A stretch of 9,796 nucleotides of DNA from Sphingomonadales bacterium (lineage in GTDB: Bacteria > Pseudomonadota > Alphaproteobacteria > Sphingomonadales > Sphingomonadaceae), in the NCBI GenBank assembly GCA_017302775.1, contig JAFLDC010000070.1:1-9796 (forward strand). Direction: 5' to 3'. Shown here piece by piece: positions 1 to 7,165 of the stretch. A program made the translations under genes and the position numbers. The notes under the pieces are model-generated. The model worked only from the letters and a program-made list of their open reading frames with translations, searched no databases and had not been told where the DNA came from. Within the stretch, counting starts at the first letter, position 1, and each line of letters begins with the position of its first letter.

Positions 1-475
1 GTGGGGCGGCGATCTCGGCACGATTCTGGCGGGTGCGGACATGTGGTTGCGCACCCTGTTTGGTTTCGGGCTGTGGAAGCCGATGAAGCATCACCGCGAC
101 TATACCCAATTGCAGCGGGCCGACCTGTACGAACCGATCGCCTATCCGAAGCCGGACGGCGTGATCAGCTTCGATCGCCTGTCCAGCGTGGCGCAAAGCT
201 TCACCAACCATGCCGAGGATCAGCCGGTGCACTTGCAGGTGCGCGATCTCGAACTGCAGAAGGTCAGCGAACTTGGTGTCTTTGCCGGGCCATCCACCCG
301 TTACTGCCCGGCCGGGGTTTATGAATGGCTCGGCTTGGAAGAGGGCGAGCCGCGCTATCAGATCAATTCGCAGAACTGCGTCCATTGCAAAACCTGCGAC
401 ATCAAGGATCCCAACCAGAATATCAACTGGGTGACGCCTGAGGGCGGTGGTGGGCCCAACTATCCCAATATGTAG
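1..475 (+). CDS. Electron transfer flavoprotein-ubiquinone oxidoreductase, C-terminal part
   Basis: This is the last 157 residues of ETF-QO; the reading frame starts at base 2 and the gene begins left of the window. The enzyme is an inner-membrane FAD and [4Fe-4S] protein that passes electrons from reduced electron transfer flavoprotein (fatty acid, amino acid and choline-type dehydrogenases) to ubiquinone. The visible part holds the four cluster cysteines: one in RYCPAGVYEW (partial residue 102) and three in NCVHCKTCDIKDP (126, 129, 132), the spacing typical of the family. The end, GGGGPNYPNM, is the family's characteristic C-terminus, so the 3' end is intact. The Tat-cupin gene follows after 32 nt. 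Assignment is secure from these motifs; whether the missing N-terminal FAD domain is normal cannot be seen. Confidence 0.96.
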   Translation, partial: WGGDLGTILAGADMWLRTLFGFGLWKPMKHHRDYTQLQRADLYEPIAYPKPDGVISFDRLSSVAQSFTNHAEDQPVHLQVRDLELQKVSELGVFAGPSTRYCPAGVYEWLGLEEGEPRYQINSQNCVHCKTCDIKDPNQNINWVTPEGGGGPNYPNM

Positions 476-496
476 CTGCCTCATTCGTCGCCGCGC

Positions 497-502
497 AGGA
501 GA
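497..502 (+). promoter_or_regulatory. Ribosome binding site of the Tat-cupin gene
   Basis: AGGAGA lies 5 nt before the ATG at 508. It is the strongest Shine-Dalgarno match in the left half and fixes the start codon of the cupin gene upstream of its twin-arginine motif. Confidence 0.75.
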
Positions 503-507
503 TTGCC

Positions 508-1308
508 ATGCCGAAGATTGACTGGCGCGACGCCCGGGCGGCCCAGCCGGATGATCTGGGACTGACCCGCCGGGGTGCCATGGCGACTGGCTTTGCGGCG
601 TTCACCGTTTGCGCGTTACTGGCGGAGGTATCCTGTGCCCGACCTGCCCGAAGCATGCCGGCGCGGACGTGGATCGACCGCCAGGCGGAACTGGCGCGAG
701 CCTTGCGCAAGGGAGAGGTTTTGCCGCTCGCGTGGATGACGGAAGTTACGCGGCTGGCAGGGGAAATCGATGTGGCGGAGCTGATGGCTGAGGTGGACCG
801 GGCGAAGGTCTCCGCCGTCGCGCTTTCTTCCACTAACGATCCCGCCAAGCGCTCGATCCGGTTCGTAGACGAAAATGGCGAGCCGCGCCGGTTGGGTTTT
901 GCGGCGGCGCTGTTCGATTTCACGCCGGGCAACGTCATAACGCCGCATGGCCACAGCAACATGGTCTCGTCGCATCTGGTGGTGAAAGGCCAGTTCCGCG
1001 TGCGCAATTTCGACCGCATCGGCGATGAGGCGGGCGCCATGATCATCAGGCCGTCGCGTGATTACATTGCCGGGCCGGGGGACCTGTCGGCCATGTCGTC
1101 TGCGAAGGACAACATTCACTGGTTTGTCCCGCATGCCGGAGCAGCGCAGACGTTCGATGTCATCATTTCCGGCATTGATGCCGCTTTGCCCGACTATGCC
1201 ATTCAGGCAATCGATCCGCTGGGCGGCCAACACCGGGCCGATGGTTCGATCAAGGCACCGCTCATGGGCTTTGCGGACGCCTCGATCAAATACACCGCCG
1301 CGCTGTAG
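508..1308 (+). CDS. Tat-exported cupin-fold protein, function unknown
   Basis: A 266-aa protein. The N-terminus has a twin-arginine motif (LTRRGAMA, Arg21-Arg22) followed by a hydrophobic stretch (about residues 24-43), which suggests folded export to the periplasm with cleavage near SCA-RPA. The middle fits a cupin barrel: GNVITPHGHS (141-150) matches the G-x5-H-x-H start of cupin motif 1, with His147 and His149 as likely metal ligands. DNIHWFVP (201-208) supplies His204, the expected third ligand of motif 2. The glutamate normally present in motif 1 is not obvious; serine or histidine occupies that stretch (SNMVSSHLVV). The tail (YAIQAIDP ... APLMGF ... IKYTAAL) resembles metal-dependent dioxygenase-like cupins such as cysteine dioxygenase relatives, but I cannot name a substrate. 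It sits 32 nt after ETF-QO and 14 nt before ispE, so it is probably co-transcribed. Confidence 0.85.
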   Translation: MPKIDWRDARAAQPDDLGLTRRGAMATGFAAFTVCALLAEVSCARPARSMPARTWIDRQAELARALRKGEVLPLAWMTEVTRLAGEIDVAELMAEVDRAKVSAVALSSTNDPAKRSIRFVDENGEPRRLGFAAALFDFTPGNVITPHGHSNMVSSHLVVKGQFRVRNFDRIGDEAGAMIIRPSRDYIAGPGDLSAMSSAKDNIHWFVPHAGAAQTFDVIISGIDAALPDYAIQAIDPLGGQHRADGSIKAPLMGFADASIKYTAAL

Positions 1309-1322
1309 CAGTTTGCCAGACC

Positions 1323-2129
1323 ATGCTTGAAACCGCTTATGCCAAGATCAACCTCGCGCTGCACGTCCGGCGGCGGCGCGAGGACGGCTATCACGAATTG
1401 GAAACGGTGTTCGCCTTCGTCGATGCGGGGGATGTGCTGAGCGTATCGCCTGCCGGGCAGGACAGTCTGCGCACTGTGGGCGCGTTCGCGGGCGCGCTGG
1501 ACAATCCGCTTGGCAATATCGTGATGCAGGCGCTCTCCGCGCTGCCCCGACCGCAGGGGTGGGCGGTGACGCTGGAAAAGAACATGCCGGTGGCAGCAGG
1601 GCTGGGCGGGGGATCGGCTGATGCCGGGGCGCTGTTCCGGCTGGTTGAGCGCCAATACCGGCTTCCGCACGACTGGCAGGCCCGCGCGGCGAAACTTGGC
1701 GCGGATGTTCCCGCCTGCGTTGGCAGCGAAACCTGCATCGGCCGGGGGACCGGGACCGAGCTTGAGCCGATCGAGAACGATCTGGCCGGAACGCCGGTGC
1801 TGCTGGTCAATCCGCGCGTTCCTTTGCCGACCGCGAGGGTATTTGCTGCCTGGGGCGGCACAGACCTTGGCCCGTTGCCATCCGGCAGCGTGCGGAGTTT
1901 GGCAACGCAAGGTCGCAATGATCTCGAACCCGCCGCAGTTGCCATCTGTCCGGTGGTTGCGGAAGTGCTTGGCGCGCTGCGGGCATCCGACCCCTGGCTG
2001 GCGCGGATGTCCGGTTCGGGCGCAACCTGTTTCGGCTTGTATCAAACCCCGGCGCAGCGGGACGCTGCAGCCGCCACACTGGCGCGGAACTGGCCCGGCT
2101 GGTGGCAGCTTTCCGGTAGCCTGCGATGA
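1323..2129 (+). CDS. ispE: 4-diphosphocytidyl-2-C-methyl-D-erythritol kinase
   Basis: IspE phosphorylates the 2-hydroxyl of CDP-methylerythritol with ATP, the fourth step of the cytosolic MEP pathway to isopentenyl diphosphate. The 268-aa product has the GHMP kinase layout. AYAKINLALHV near the start carries the catalytic Lys8, and REDGYHELETVFAFVDAGD matches the substrate-binding N-terminal region. PVAAGLGGGSADAGALFR (89-106) is the glycine-rich ATP loop, LGADVPAC holds the catalytic Asp128, and MSGSGATCFGLY (229-240) is the C-terminal GHMP motif. It is slightly shorter than E. coli IspE (about 283 aa), with the losses near the ends. The ATG follows the cupin stop by 14 nt without a strong Shine-Dalgarno. 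Its stop overlaps the next start as ATGA (2126-2129), which indicates translational coupling. Confidence 0.96.
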   Translation: MLETAYAKINLALHVRRRREDGYHELETVFAFVDAGDVLSVSPAGQDSLRTVGAFAGALDNPLGNIVMQALSALPRPQGWAVTLEKNMPVAAGLGGGSADAGALFRLVERQYRLPHDWQARAAKLGADVPACVGSETCIGRGTGTELEPIENDLAGTPVLLVNPRVPLPTARVFAAWGGTDLGPLPSGSVRSLATQGRNDLEPAAVAICPVVAEVLGALRASDPWLARMSGSGATCFGLYQTPAQRDAAAATLARNWPGWWQLSGSLR

Positions 2130-2857
2130 TCGATAACGAGGGCTGCCGCCTGATCGGCACGCCGCGGTTCGGCGGAATTCTGGTTGTGTCTGACCATGCC
2201 AGCAACCGCGTTCCGCCTGATATCGAACTGGGGATCGATCCGGCCCTGCTGACGCGGCATATCGCGATCGACCTTGGCGTGGCAGAGGTTGGTGCGTTGA
2301 TGGCGCAGCGTCCGGGGATTGCCGCGTTTCAGGGTCATGTCAGCCGCCTGGTGTGCGTTCTCAACCGCGAACCGCATGCCCCTGCGGTAATTCCGATTGC
2401 CAGCGATGGGCACGCCATCCCCGGTAACGCCATAGATCATGCTGCACACCAGGCGCGGCTCGCCCGGTTTCACGATCCTTATCACCACGCGCTGGCTCAC
2501 CTGTTGGACGCTATGCCGCCCGCGCTGATCCTTTCGCTGCACAGTTTTACACCGCATCTGGAAAGCCAGCCGGATACGCAACGACCATGGCAGGTTGGCG
2601 TCTTGTACAATCAGGATGATCGCGCGGCCCGGATCGCCATTCCGCTGCTGGTAGAGGAAGGCTTGGTGGTGGGGGATCAGCAACCCTATTCGGGCAAGCT
2701 GCTGAACTATACCATGAACCGCCATGCCGAAGCGGATGGACGACCGTATCTGGGCATCGAGATCCGCCAGGATCAGATCGCTGACGCGGCTGGACAGGCT
2801 GTATGGGCGGACCGGTTGGCCCGGATTGCCAATCTTGTTGCCTTGGCGCTGGGGTGA
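2126..2857 (+). CDS. N-formylglutamate amidohydrolase family protein
   Basis: A 243-aa member of the FGase family (PF05013). Characterised members hydrolyse N-formyl-L-glutamate to formate and glutamate at the end of one histidine degradation route; the fold is shared with zinc carboxypeptidase-like hydrolases. Visible family signatures are VVSDHASNRVP (20-30), with the metal-ligand type Asp/His pair, Asp49 in HIAIDLGVAEVG, RLVCVLNREP (74-83), LSLHSFTP (137-144), GVLYNQD (158-164), QPYSGKLLNYTMNRH (186-200) and GIEIRQDQI (210-218). No other histidine-utilisation (hut) gene is visible here. The substrate may therefore be another N-acyl amino acid or formylated compound, and the hut assignment should not be assumed. 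The start overlaps the ispE stop by 4 nt. Confidence 0.92.
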   Translation: MIDNEGCRLIGTPRFGGILVVSDHASNRVPPDIELGIDPALLTRHIAIDLGVAEVGALMAQRPGIAAFQGHVSRLVCVLNREPHAPAVIPIASDGHAIPGNAIDHAAHQARLARFHDPYHHALAHLLDAMPPALILSLHSFTPHLESQPDTQRPWQVGVLYNQDDRAARIAIPLLVEEGLVVGDQQPYSGKLLNYTMNRHAEADGRPYLGIEIRQDQIADAAGQAVWADRLARIANLVALALG

Positions 2858-2877
2858 TCTATCCTTCTGCACGAACC

Positions 2878-2882
2878 GGGAG
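2878..2882 (+). promoter_or_regulatory. Ribosome binding site deciding the DUF805 start
   Basis: GGGAG lies 10 nt before the ATG at 2893. This supports 2893 over the in-frame ATG at 2803, which would place the start inside the amidohydrolase gene and add 30 residues with no family resemblance. Confidence 0.6.
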
Positions 2883-2892
2883 CAACGGCATA

Positions 2893-3474
2893 ATGGAACT
2901 GGTAAAGTCGCACCTTGCAGGGTTGGTCCGCTTTTCTGGCCGGGAAGCGCGCCAACCGTTTTGGCTGTGGGCCGCGCTGGTTGTCGGCTTCAACATGGCG
3001 GCGATGATGTTGTTCATGATCCCGGCGATGGTGGGGACGTTCTCCCGGATCGAGGCGTTCGCCGCGGCGCATCCCGATCAGGTTACCCGCACGGTCGGAC
3101 CGGGCAGCTATTCGATTCAGGTCGAGGGGCATCACCCCGAACTTATGCCGGATTTCACGATGATCTTCGGTGCTTCACTGATAAGTGCCGTACTCAGTAT
3201 CGTGCTGCTTGCTGCCGCGGTAACTCGCCGACTGCATGACAGCGATCGGCGCGGCGTATGGGGCATGGTCCCGGCCCTGTTCCTGATCGGCGGTCTTGTC
3301 GGGATGTCCTATATGTTCGCCAGCTTCCTCGGCCCGGATGAACCGCCGATGGGGCTGTTCGTGGCGCTGCTGCTGAACAACCTTGTCTATCTGGTTTCGC
3401 TGGGTGTGCTGGTGGTCTTGCTGGCGCTTCCCGGGACGCCCGGAGAAAATCGGTTTGGGCCACTGCCAGTCTGA
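2893..3474 (+). CDS. DUF805 family integral membrane protein
   Basis: A 193-aa inner-membrane protein of the DUF805 family; the biochemical role of this family is not established. Family hallmarks are an early FSGREARQPFW (14-24) before the first membrane span, RRLHDSDRRGVW (112-123) after the second, and a C-terminal PGTPGENRFGPLP (180-192). Four hydrophobic segments are visible at about 24-48, 91-110, 123-145 and 155-179. The stretch between the first two spans (about 50-90) is hydrophilic and likely forms a loop outside the bilayer. The start was chosen from the GGGAG at 2878 and from family alignment. It is separated by 35 nt from the amidohydrolase and is probably the last gene of the left operon, since a promoter for ilvD follows. 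Confidence 0.9.
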   Translation: MELVKSHLAGLVRFSGREARQPFWLWAALVVGFNMAAMMLFMIPAMVGTFSRIEAFAAAHPDQVTRTVGPGSYSIQVEGHHPELMPDFTMIFGASLISAVLSIVLLAAAVTRRLHDSDRRGVWGMVPALFLIGGLVGMSYMFASFLGPDEPPMGLFVALLLNNLVYLVSLGVLVVLLALPGTPGENRFGPLPV

Positions 3475-3510
3475 CGCAAAATTACGTTTTTTGGCGGTGG
3501 AGTGAAATTT

Positions 3511-3539
3511 TTGCCTAGGGCGGGACGGCAAGCTGTAAT
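3511..3539 (+). promoter_or_regulatory. Sigma70-like promoter of ilvD
   Basis: TTGCCT (3511-3516, 4 of 6 to TTGACA) is separated by exactly 17 nt from TGTAAT (3534-3539, 5 of 6 to TATAAT). The AT-rich stretch just upstream, with T-tracts near 3485-3492 and 3506-3512, could act as an UP element. Transcription would start near 3546, giving a leader of about 34 nt, too short for a classical attenuator with a leader peptide. It is the only good promoter I see between genes in the window and marks the beginning of the right operon. Confidence 0.6.
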
Positions 3540-3566
3540 AGGGGCATCGCGCTGACCACGCTTGAT

Positions 3567-3572
3567 CTGGAG
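3567..3572 (+). promoter_or_regulatory. Ribosome binding site of ilvD
   Basis: CTGGAG ends 7 nt before the ATG at 3580. It selects this start over the in-frame upstream ATG at 3562, which would leave no room for a ribosome binding site and adds six residues not typical of IlvD. Confidence 0.65.
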
Positions 3573-3579
3573 TTACCCG

Positions 3580-5427
3580 ATGCCTGCCTATCGTTCCCGC
3601 ACTTCCACCCATGGCCGCAACATGGCCGGCGCGCGCGGGCTGTGGCGGGCGACAGGGATGAAGGACAGCGACTTCGGCAAGCCGATCATCGCGGTGGTCA
3701 ATTCCTTCACGCAATTCGTTCCGGGTCACGTCCACCTGAAAGACCTGGGCCAGCTGGTCGCGCGTGAGATCGAGACGGCGGGCGGGGTCGCCAAGGAATT
3801 CAATACAATCGCGGTGGATGATGGCATCGCGATGGGCCACGATGGCATGCTCTATTCGCTGCCCAGCCGAGACTTGATCGCTGACAGCGTCGAATACATG
3901 GTCAACGCCCACTGCGCCGATGCGATGGTCTGCATTTCCAACTGCGACAAGATCACGCCCGGAATGCTGATGGCGGCGATGCGGATCAACATTCCGGTCG
4001 TTTTCGTCTCGGGCGGGCCGATGGAAGCGGGCAAGGTGGTGCTGCGCGGCAAGGAAGTGGCGCTTGATCTGGTCGATGCGATGGTTGCCGCCGCGGATGA
4101 GGCCTACACTGACGAGGAAGTGCAGACGATCGAGCGTTCGGCTTGCCCGACGTGCGGATCGTGCAGCGGGATGTTCACGGCAAATTCGATGAACTGCCTG
4201 ACCGAAGCTTTGGGACTGTCGTTGCCGGGCAATGGCTCGCAGCTGGCCACCCATGCCGACCGCAAAGGGCTGTTCCTCAAGGCCGGTCGCCTCGTGGTGG
4301 AGCTGTGCCGGCGCTACTACGAACAGGACGATGACAGCGTGCTGCCGCGCAGCATCGCCAGCTTTGAAGCCTTTGAAAACGCGATCGCGCTCGACATCGC
4401 GATGGGTGGTTCCACCAATACGGTGCTGCACCTGCTGGCCGCTGCGGAAGAGGCCGGGGTGGGCTTCACCATGAAAGATATCGACCGGATGAGCCGCAAG
4501 GTGCCGTGCCTTTCCAAAGTCGCCCCCGCGAAAAGCGATGTCCACATGGAAGATGTGCACCGAGCCGGCGGAATTATGGCGATCCTGGGCGAGCTTGACC
4601 GCGCCGGACTGCTGCATACCGAACTGCCGACGGTGCATAGCCGGACGTTGGGCGATGCCCTCAACCAGTGGGATATCAAACGGACCAACGATCCGGCCGT
4701 ACAAACCTTTTTCAAGGCGGCACCGGGCGGAGTGCCCACTCAAACCGCGTTCAGCCAGGATCGCCGGTGGAGCGAGCTTGATACCGACCGCGAAAACGGG
4801 GTTATCCGCAGCAAGGAGCACGCCTTCAGCCAGGATGGCGGACTGGCGGTGCTGTTCGGCAATATCGCGCTCGATGGTTGCATCGTCAAAACCGCCGGGG
4901 TCGATGACAGCATCCTCAAGTTTACCGGCCCGGCCAAGGTCTATGAGAGCCAGGACGCGGCGGTCACCGCCATTCTTACCGGTCAGGTGGTGGAAGGCGA
5001 TGTGGTGGTGATCCGCTATGAAGGGCCCAGGGGCGGCCCCGGCATGCAGGAAATGCTGTATCCCACCAGTTATCTGAAATCGAAGGGACTGGGGAAAGCC
5101 TGCGCACTGCTTACCGACGGACGCTTTTCCGGCGGCACGTCCGGCCTGTCGATCGGCCATGCTTCGCCCGAAGCGGCTGAGGGCGGCGCCATCGGGCTGG
5201 TCGAAACCGGGGATCTGATAGAGATCGACATTCCCGGACGCACCATCAATCTGGCGGTCAGCGATGATGAACTGGCCCGCCGCCGTGCCGTTCAGGACGC
5301 GAAGGGCTGGCAACCCGCCGCGCCGCGCCCGCGCAGGGTCAGCGCCGCATTGCAGGCCTATGCCGCCATGGCCACCAGCGCCGCGCGCGGAGCGGTGCGC
5401 GATGTCTCGCAGATCGTTCGAAAATAG
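3580..5427 (+). CDS. ilvD: Dihydroxy-acid dehydratase
   Basis: IlvD dehydrates 2,3-dihydroxy-isovalerate and 2,3-dihydroxy-3-methylvalerate to the keto acids that precede valine (with leucine and pantothenate) and isoleucine. From ATG 3580 the product is 615 aa, almost exactly E. coli length (616). The N-terminus [19 protein letters not shown] matches the family. Fe-S ligands are visible as Cys122 in [10 protein letters not shown] and Cys195 in [12 protein letters not shown]; Lys124, next to the first, is the lysine carbamylated for Mg2+ binding in this family. At position 49, where the oxygen-stable [2Fe-2S] enzymes have cysteine, this protein has Gly (FVPGHVHL), as in the E. coli type; an oxygen-sensitive [4Fe-4S] cluster is therefore inferred. 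[11 protein letters not shown] and [11 protein letters not shown] are C-terminal signatures. A lipoprotein gene starts 3 nt after the stop. Confidence 0.97.
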   Translation: MPAYRSRTSTHGRNMAGARGLWRATGMKDSDFGKPIIAVVNSFTQFVPGHVHLKDLGQLVAREIETAGGVAKEFNTIAVDDGIAMGHDGMLYSLPSRDLIADSVEYMVNAHCADAMVCISNCDKITPGMLMAAMRINIPVVFVSGGPMEAGKVVLRGKEVALDLVDAMVAAADEAYTDEEVQTIERSACPTCGSCSGMFTANSMNCLTEALGLSLPGNGSQLATHADRKGLFLKAGRLVVELCRRYYEQDDDSVLPRSIASFEAFENAIALDIAMGGSTNTVLHLLAAAEEAGVGFTMKDIDRMSRKVPCLSKVAPAKSDVHMEDVHRAGGIMAILGELDRAGLLHTELPTVHSRTLGDALNQWDIKRTNDPAVQTFFKAAPGGVPTQTAFSQDRRWSELDTDRENGVIRSKEHAFSQDGGLAVLFGNIALDGCIVKTAGVDDSILKFTGPAKVYESQDAAVTAILTGQVVEGDVVVIRYEGPRGGPGMQEMLYPTSYLKSKGLGKACALLTDGRFSGGTSGLSIGHASPEAAEGGAIGLVETGDLIEIDIPGRTINLAVSDDELARRRAVQDAKGWQPAAPRPRRVSAALQAYAAMATSAARGAVRDVSQIVRK

Positions 5428-5430
5428 CCC

Positions 5431-5781
5431 ATGCGGCGGATCGGCCTTGTGCTGTCGGTCACACTGGCCGGTTGCTCGCAAAGCGGCGCCGCGCCGCCTG
5501 ATGGATCCGGCCGGCCGATCGCCTGCGCATTGCGGGGAACGGCGGCGTTCAAGGATGAATGTACAGTGCAGCAGGTCGCCGTGGAGGGCCGCTGGGGGAT
5601 TGTTGTGCGTCACCCGGACGGCGGATTTCGCCGATTTGAGGTCAGCGCCGATGGCGAATCCTGGCATACGGCGGACGGCGCGGAGCCGGGGCGTTCTACG
5701 CGCCAGGGCGATTATCACGCCGTCATCGTCGGCGCTGACCGCTATCTTATTCCGGTAGGCTTCGATGTATCCGGCCACTGA
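5431..5781 (+). CDS. Small predicted lipoprotein, function unknown
   Basis: A 116-aa protein with a short lipoprotein signal: MRRIG, a hydrophobic run, then the lipobox LAGC with the lipidated residue at Cys15. The mature part is about 100 residues and contains two further cysteines (Cys32 and Cys44) that could form a disulfide. It reads like a small beta-rich periplasmic domain (VEGRWGIVVRHPDGGFRRFEV; DYHAVIVGADRYLIPV). The residue after Cys15 is Ser, so outer-membrane sorting would be expected by the usual +2 rule. The start lies 3 nt after the ilvD stop and the 3' end overlaps nnr by 17 nt, so it is embedded in the operon and translated with its neighbours. I do not recognise a family and assign no function. 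Confidence 0.8.
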   Translation: MRRIGLVLSVTLAGCSQSGAAPPDGSGRPIACALRGTAAFKDECTVQQVAVEGRWGIVVRHPDGGFRRFEVSADGESWHTADGAEPGRSTRQGDYHAVIVGADRYLIPVGFDVSGH

Positions 5782-7165
5782 TCTGGTGCTTACAGCCGCG
5801 CAGATGCGCAGCGCCGAAGCCGCGTTGATCGCACGCGGAACCGCCGTGGAAGCGCTGATGCAGCGGGCCGGGCGCGGCGCGGCGGAATGGGTCTGGCGGA
5901 TCGGCGGCGGGCGGGGTGTCACGGTTGTGGCCGGGCCGGGCAACAACGGCGGCGATGGCTGGGTGATTGCCGAAGCCATCCGCCAGCGCGGCGGCGATGT
6001 GGCTGTGGTGGTGGCGGCAGAGCCCGGCACGCCTGCCGCGCAGGCCGCGCGGGCCGGCTATGGCGGCGCGGTGCTGGGGATGGACGCCACCCGGCATGCG
6101 GAAGTCATGGTAGATTGCCTGTTCGGGACCGGGCTGACCCGTCCCATGCGTCCCGATCACGCCGCACTACTGTCCCGGCTCGCCAACAGCCACGCCCGCC
6201 GAGTGGCGATTGACTTGCCGAGCGGGATCGAGAGCGACCTCGGCCAGCCGCTGAACCCTGGCCTTCCGGCCTATCACCTTACCGTGGCGCTTGGCGCCTG
6301 GAAACGGGCGCACTTCCTGATGCCGGGGACGGTGCACATGGGCACGCTGGTGCAAGTGGGGATCGGTATCGATCATGACGCAGGGACGGGGAGGGCAATC
6401 GGCCAGCCCCGACTGGCGCCGCCCAAGGCCGATGCGCACAAGTACACCCGTGGATTGCTGGGCGTAGTCGGCGGCGCCATGCCGGGGGCTGCGTATCTCG
6501 CTGCCAGCGCGGCGCAGCACGCGGGGGCAGGCTACGTGAAGCTGTTCGGTGCAGCCACGGCTCATTCGACCCCGGATCTGGTCCATGATGCCAGCCCACT
6601 GGCTGATGCGTTGAACGACAGACGCCTTTCCGCGCTGCTCATCGGCCCCGGTCTTGGTCGCGATGCCGCGGCGCGCGCGGGGCTGGCAGCGGTGTTGGGC
6701 AGTGGCTGCCCGGTCGTGCTCGATGCCGACGCGCTGGTCCTGCTTGGCCCGGAGATGCTGGATGCGCGTGCTGGACCGATCATTGCGACCCCGCACGATG
6801 GGGAACTGTTCAGTCTGGAACGGGCCTTTGGTCTGGAAGGGGCAGGCAGCAAGGTCGATCGCGCCGCCGCTCTTGCCAGGGCTTCGGGCATGATCGTGGT
6901 GGCGAAGGGGCCGGACAGCATTGTTGCCGCCCCCGACGGCCGCGTGGCCTATGCGGCGCGTGCCTCTGCCTGGCTTTCGACCGCCGGCACGGGCGATGTT
7001 CTGGCGGGTATCGTCGCCAGTCGGCTGGCCAGTGGCGAGGCGCCGTTCGATGCAGCCTGTCAGGCGCTGTGGCTGCACGCAGCGGCGGCGCGGCGCGCGG
7101 GCGCGGCATTTACGGCGAGTCAGCTTGCCGCGGCGGTGCAGAGCGCTTACGCGGCCTGCCTGTGA
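5765..7165 (+). CDS. nnr: Bifunctional NAD(P)H-hydrate epimerase / ADP-dependent NAD(P)H-hydrate dehydratase
   Basis: This 466-aa fusion repairs damaged hydrated NADH and NADPH. The N-terminal epimerase (YjeF_N type, about 8-210) interconverts R and S hydrates. The C-terminal ribokinase-like dehydratase (about 225-460) restores NAD(P)H from the S form using ADP. Epimerase signs are GPGNNGGDGWVIAEA (57-71), VDCLFGTGLTRP (116-127) and AIDLPSGIESD (148-158). Dehydratase signs are KYTRGLLGVVGG (226-237), IGPGLGRD (293-300), LDADAL (319-324), TPHDGELF (342-349), VAKGPDSIVA (379-388) and AGTGDVLAGIVA (407-418) with the catalytic Asp411. Length and domain order match the common bacterial fusion. The ATG at 5765 has only a weak GGTAGG before it and overlaps the lipoprotein gene by 17 nt. 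The stop overlaps the next start as GTGA. Confidence 0.95.
   Translation: MYPATDLVLTAAQMRSAEAALIARGTAVEALMQRAGRGAAEWVWRIGGGRGVTVVAGPGNNGGDGWVIAEAIRQRGGDVAVVVAAEPGTPAAQAARAGYGGAVLGMDATRHAEVMVDCLFGTGLTRPMRPDHAALLSRLANSHARRVAIDLPSGIESDLGQPLNPGLPAYHLTVALGAWKRAHFLMPGTVHMGTLVQVGIGIDHDAGTGRAIGQPRLAPPKADAHKYTRGLLGVVGGAMPGAAYLAASAAQHAGAGYVKLFGAATAHSTPDLVHDASPLADALNDRRLSALLIGPGLGRDAAARAGLAAVLGSGCPVVLDADALVLLGPEMLDARAGPIIATPHDGELFSLERAFGLEGAGSKVDRAAALARASGMIVVAKGPDSIVAAPDGRVAYAARASAWLSTAGTGDVLAGIVASRLASGEAPFDAACQALWLHAAAARRAGAAFTASQLAAAVQSAYAACL

Noticed and set aside
2803..2892. N-terminal extension of the DUF805 protein from ATG 2803.
   Set aside because: The extra 30 residues lie inside the amidohydrolase gene, do not look like the family, and a better ribosome binding site precedes ATG 2893.
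3475..3510. An intrinsic terminator for DUF805 at the T-rich stretch before the ilvD promoter.
   Set aside because: There are T-runs but no stable GC stem in front of them; only a weak, bulged AT-rich pairing can be drawn.
3175..6030. A 951-codon open frame on the minus strand across the DUF805 end, ilvD, the lipoprotein and the start of nnr.
   Set aside because: It is antisense to genes with clear families. Long antisense frames are expected when third codon positions are GC-rich. Its translation is Arg/His/Ala-rich with no domain.
7069..7161. ATG 7069 as start of the RNA methyltransferase.
   Set aside because: It overlaps nnr by 97 nt and adds an Arg/Gly-rich tail unlike the family; GTG 7162 in a GTGA overlap fits better.
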